NCBI GenBank assembly: GCA_965230205.1
Contig: OZ245996.1
Location: forward strand, 1,984,001-2,048,000
DNA: 64,000 nucleotides
DNA from: CANLBN01 sp965230205
GTDB lineage: Bacteria > Pseudomonadota > Gammaproteobacteria > Pseudomonadales > Cellvibrionaceae
Direction of reading: 5' to 3'
Shown here piece after piece: positions 62,590 to 64,000 of the stretch. Both the position numbers and the translations under genes were made by a program. The notes beneath the pieces were generated by a model that was not told the origin of the DNA, did not search any database, and saw only the letters and a program-made list of their open reading frames with translations. Numbering within the stretch: the first letter of the stretch is position 1; every line of letters begins with the position of its first letter.

Positions 62590-64000
62590 TCAACTTGCCG
62601 CTTGCTCCAGCATTAATTTAGCATGAGCAACTGACTCATCTGATAATTGGCTGCCGCTGATCATGCGCGCAATTTCTTCAATCTTTGTTTCGTTTTCTAA
62701 TTCAGTAATATGTGTTTCAGCGCTCTTGGTATCAGAGGCTTTGCTGACGCGCCAGTGGTGATTGGCTTTGCTGGCGACTTGAGCTAAATGCGTTACACAA
62801 AATACTTGGCTTTGCATGCCCAGTGTTGCTAATAGTTTTCCAACCACGTCGGCAGTGCCTCCGCCAATGCCAACATCGACTTCATCAAAGACTAAAGTGG
62901 CGACTTGGGACGTTTGAGCGGTTGCTACCTGAATCGCCAAACTGATGCGAGACAGTTCACCACCTGACACTACTTTACTTAATGATTTATGAGGTTGACC
63001 GGGGTTGGTGCTGATTAGAAACTCAATATCATCAATGCCGATTGCGCTTGGCTTATCAGGCGCTGGTGAAACGGCGGCTGAAAAGTTTGCGCTGCCCATA
63101 GCGAGTGCTTGTAGTTGTTGGTTAATAATCTTAGTGAGTTTAGTGGCTGCTTTCTGGCGCTGTCGCGATAGTTTTTCTGCTCGGCTAAGGAATTGTTTTT
63201 CTGCTACTTGAGTTTGTTGCTCCAGAGCCGCAAGTGTTTCGTCACCTCCAGATAATTGTGCTAACTCTTGAGTTAACTCGTTATGTTTTTCGATAATTGC
63301 CTCAGGGCCAATATGGTGTTTACGAGCGACATCATAAATAGCGGATAAGCGCGTTTCGACTTGTTGTAAGCGCTCAGGGTCGATTTCAATACTTTCAATT
63401 TGGTGTCGTAAACTTTGCTGTGCTTCATCTACGTTAATGACCGCGTTATTGAGCAGGTCATGAATGCCTTCTAACTCTTTGGTCTGTGGGCGGATTCCCT
63501 GTAAAACAGAAACCGCTTGCTGTAGTAAATAACTGATACTGACGCCGGTATCACTTCCTCCTCCCATTGTATCGCCATCGCAAATATCGACCAGCTGCTG
63601 GCTCTTGCCAATAATATTTTCGGCGTTTGCCAGCGTCTGTTGCTCTGTTTCCAGTGACTCTATCTCGCCTTCTTCCAAATCGAGACGATCGAGTTCATCA
63701 ACCTGATAGCGGAGTAACTGGTATCGGGCATTCATCTCATCAGCATTATCTCTAAGCGTGATGTAGCGTTCACGCAAATATTGCCATTCCTTATAATCCT
63801 TTCTGACTTGATCGGCCAAGGTTTGATGCTGTGCGTATTCATCAAGTAGTTTCTGATGGCTGTTTTTAGACAGTAGCGACTGATGGGCGTGTTGGCTGTG
63901 GATATCAATTAATAATTCGCCTAATGCTCTGACTTGCTGAAGGGGGACGGGCTGAGAGTTTATAAAAGCACGCGAACGACCATCTCGGGTAACGACTCTA
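62590..64000 (-). CDS. recN: DNA repair protein RecN (5' end outside window)
   Basis: C-terminal about 470 codons of the SMC-like ATPase acting in double-strand-break repair. The frame is open to the right edge (RVVTRDGRSRAFINSQPVPL, IDIHSQHAHQSLL, LLDEYAQHQTLADQ), so the ATP-binding N-terminal Walker A is missing from the window. Present are the coiled-coil arms, the ABC signature VSGGELSRISLAIQ, Walker B TLVFDEVDVGIGG and CVTHLAQVAS. The TTG-started shorter frame at 63819 is internal. Confidence 0.95.
   Translation of the reverse strand, partial: RVVTRDGRSRAFINSQPVPLQQVRALGELLIDIHSQHAHQSLLSKNSHQKLLDEYAQHQTLADQVRKDYKEWQYLRERYITLRDNADEMNARYQLLRYQVDELDRLDLEEGEIESLETEQQTLANAENIIGKSQQLVDICDGDTMGGGSDTGVSISYLLQQAVSVLQGIRPQTKELEGIHDLLNNAVINVDEAQQSLRHQIESIEIDPERLQQVETRLSAIYDVARKHHIGPEAIIEKHNELTQELAQLSGGDETLAALEQQTQVAEKQFLSRAEKLSRQRQKAATKLTKIINQQLQALAMGSANFSAAVSPAPDKPSAIGIDDIEFLISTNPGQPHKSLSKVVSGGELSRISLAIQVATAQTSQVATLVFDEVDVGIGGGTADVVGKLLATLGMQSQVFCVTHLAQVASKANHHWRVSKASDTKSAETHITELENETKIEEIARMISGSQLSDESVAHAKLMLEQAAS

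Overview
The window is chromosomal DNA from an AT-leaning gammaproteobacterium, most likely marine and of the Cellvibrionales/Spongiibacterales type. That placement is an inference. It rests on the core genes present (hisD, degS-zapG, zapE, ispB/rplU-rpmA-obgE, bamE/fur, ratA-rnfH, recN, ssrA-smpB), on the gammaproteobacterial-style tmRNA tag ANDDNYGAQLAA, and on many secreted, glycine-rich or RTX-like accessory proteins. Both edges cut genes: hisD on the left lacks its 5' end, and recN on the right lacks its N-terminal half.

Layout. 1-17 kb is mostly housekeeping: hisD, an inserted trio of secreted/lipoprotein genes, degS-zapG, zapE, a phosphopantetheinyl transferase, a PHP phosphatase, pgi, a zinc peptidase, ispB, rplU (with an unusual C-terminal helix-hairpin-helix extension), rpmA, obgE, proB and a displaced hisC-like gene. 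17.2-19.8 kb holds five separately placed copies of one small unknown protein family, plus a 3' remnant of an ECF sigma factor. 20-22.8 kb is a TetR-controlled oxidoreductase/metallo-hydrolase pair. 23-29.2 kb is a cobalamin-riboswitch B12 uptake operon (btuB, btuF-like, btuC, an unknown gene, btuD). 29.2-30.7 kb is an enoyl-CoA hydratase with a divergent TetR gene.

30.8-39.8 kb is the main accessory island. It contains a candidate pore-forming LysM-like effector overlapped by the first of three tandem copies of a membrane immunity-like gene. The third copy is cut short by a small repeat-bounded element. Next comes an opposite-strand ORF in which a truncated Tae4-type T6SS amidase is fused in frame to its Tai4-type immunity protein. 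Then follow a cassette of three unknown/peptidoglycan-binding genes and a large secreted HExxH metalloprotease. The first cassette gene and the protease gene share a duplicated promoter/leader of about 100 bp. No T6SS structural genes are in the window, so the island looks like an orphan effector/immunity cluster.

39.8-51.2 kb mixes a 2OG-Fe(II) oxygenase, a class II amidotransferase, an AraC regulator with a DMT exporter, a three-repeat SGNH/sialate-esterase-like secreted protein, an RTX-like secreted protein, a carboxymuconolactone-decarboxylase-family protein and a GlcG/HbpS-like protein with a duplicated 5' remnant. 51-64 kb returns to conserved genes: selO, ssrA (with an inverted fragment of its 3' end downstream), a transglutaminase-like protein, DUF1285, smpB, an SNF-type Na+ symporter, ratA-rnfH, bamE, fur, a LysR-controlled GST/NTF2/tautomerase operon, two unknown membrane proteins and recN.

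The most likely undescribed systems are the effector/immunity island around 30.9-33.8 kb and the five-copy small-protein family at 17.2-19.8 kb.
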